Positions 55,136-55,319 of a stretch of DNA of 55,319 nucleotides are shown here, one piece after another. Position 1 is the first letter of the stretch; each line of letters begins with the position of its first letter. The position numbers and the translations under genes were made by a program. The stretch is from Chloroflexaceae bacterium (GTDB lineage: Bacteria > Chloroflexota > Chloroflexia > Chloroflexales > Chloroflexaceae). The notes beneath the pieces are model-generated. The model made no database searches. It saw only the letters and a program-made list of their open reading frames with translations, and was not told the DNA's origin. The DNA is taken from assembly GCA_012033195.1 (NCBI GenBank), contig JAAUSQ010000003.1, positions 1-55,319 on the forward strand, read 5' to 3'.

Positions 55136-55319
55136 TCACTTCCGCAGTGCGAAGGAAACCCCATCGAGCAGCGATGCACGAGTCACGATGCCGCGTAGTT
55201 CAACCCCCAGCGTTACCAGTGCGTGCGCGATCTGCGGCTGAATGCCGGTGATGATCACCCGCGCACAAGCAGTTGCACCGCCTGGGCCGCCTGAATAAAG
55301 CCGTTGGCAACCTGCGTAT
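55136..55319 (-). CDS. C-terminal part of an RsbR/RsbS-type STAS protein (5' end outside window, one frameshift)
   Basis: The final 60 or so residues are visible. They read TQVANGFIQAAQAVQLL, then, after a one-base correction near 55265, ARVIITGIQPQIAHALVTLG and VELRGIVTRASLLDGVSFAL to a TGA at 55136. This matches the end of the STAS domain in RsbR-like stressosome proteins. The N-terminal sensor domain lies outside the window. It indicates a second partner-switching or stressosome component 30 kb from the first. Confidence 0.7.
   Translation of the reverse strand, partial: YAGCQRLYSGGPGGATACARVIITGIQPQIAHALVTLGVELRGIVTRASLLDGVSFALRK

Overview
The window looks like a chromosomal segment of a filamentous anoxygenic phototroph of the Chloroflexota (order Chloroflexales; genus not assigned). 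The reasons are the bacteriochlorophyll genes bchL, bchJ and bchE next to haem-pathway genes hemF and hemN, a chemosensory cluster with no flagellar genes, secreted and lipoprotein families with Thr/Pro-rich tails of the kind common in Chloroflexota, and a gamma-carotene-type glycosyltransferase candidate. No insertion sequence, phage module, CRISPR array or rRNA gene was seen. There is one tRNA, tRNA-Gly(GCC).

Layout. 1-3.7 kb (-): a family 2 glycosyltransferase followed by a secreted GH78-type glycosidase that runs off the left edge. 3.9-5.8 kb (-): hemF and bchL. 6.2-11 kb: threonine aldolase, a polyprenyl-phosphate sugar transferase, galE with an apparent ATT start, a 48-residue membrane peptide and a small lipoprotein. 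11-13.4 kb (-): HD-CHAD and CYTH proteins. 13.6-25.5 kb (+): two CheW-like proteins, MCP, CheA with a receiver, CheY, CheB, CheR-TPR, then a SpoIIE-type phosphatase, a TPR protein, an RsbW-like kinase and an RsbV-like STAS protein. 25.7-28.8 kb: a Uma2 nuclease-like protein, then (-) a lipoprotein/TPR gene and a 7-TM protein. 29-36.5 kb (-): marR, RND pump, membrane-fusion lipoprotein, six-repeat secreted protein. 36.8-41.3 kb: a GT-C-like membrane protein, a small UPF0158-like protein and an ABC permease. 41.5-42.2 kb: tRNA-Gly and ribosomal protein L25. 42.3-44.0 kb (-): a carotenoid-type glycosyltransferase and a 3-TM protein. 44.3-48.9 kb (+): bchJ, bchE, hemN and an SDR. 48.9-51.5 kb: a divergent histidine kinase and response regulator. 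51.7-53.8 kb (+): ECF sigma factor, membrane protein and a bactofilin-like membrane protein. 54.0-55.0 kb: a secreted Chloroflexota-type protein. The right end holds the C-terminus of a STAS protein.

How the parts fit. hemF (oxygen-dependent) and hemN (radical SAM) carry out the same porphyrin step under opposite oxygen regimes and feed bchE, bchL and bchJ, which suits a facultatively aerobic phototroph. The chemosensory proteins and the phosphatase/kinase/STAS set lie in one co-directional run with an ATGA overlap at the CheR-phosphatase boundary. This suggests that chemosensory output is passed to a partner-switching relay, perhaps to control gliding or another surface behaviour.

Caution on data quality. 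At least eleven otherwise intact, conserved genes are broken by single-base shifts, many at homopolymer runs. These are GH78, bchL, hemF, cheA, cheR, the TPR gene, the lipoprotein/TPR gene, the carotenoid-type glycosyltransferase, the SDR, the histidine kinase, the 54-kb secreted gene and the terminal STAS gene. This pattern is much better explained by uncorrected indels in the consensus than by mass gene decay. I have annotated such genes as single features spanning the shifts.
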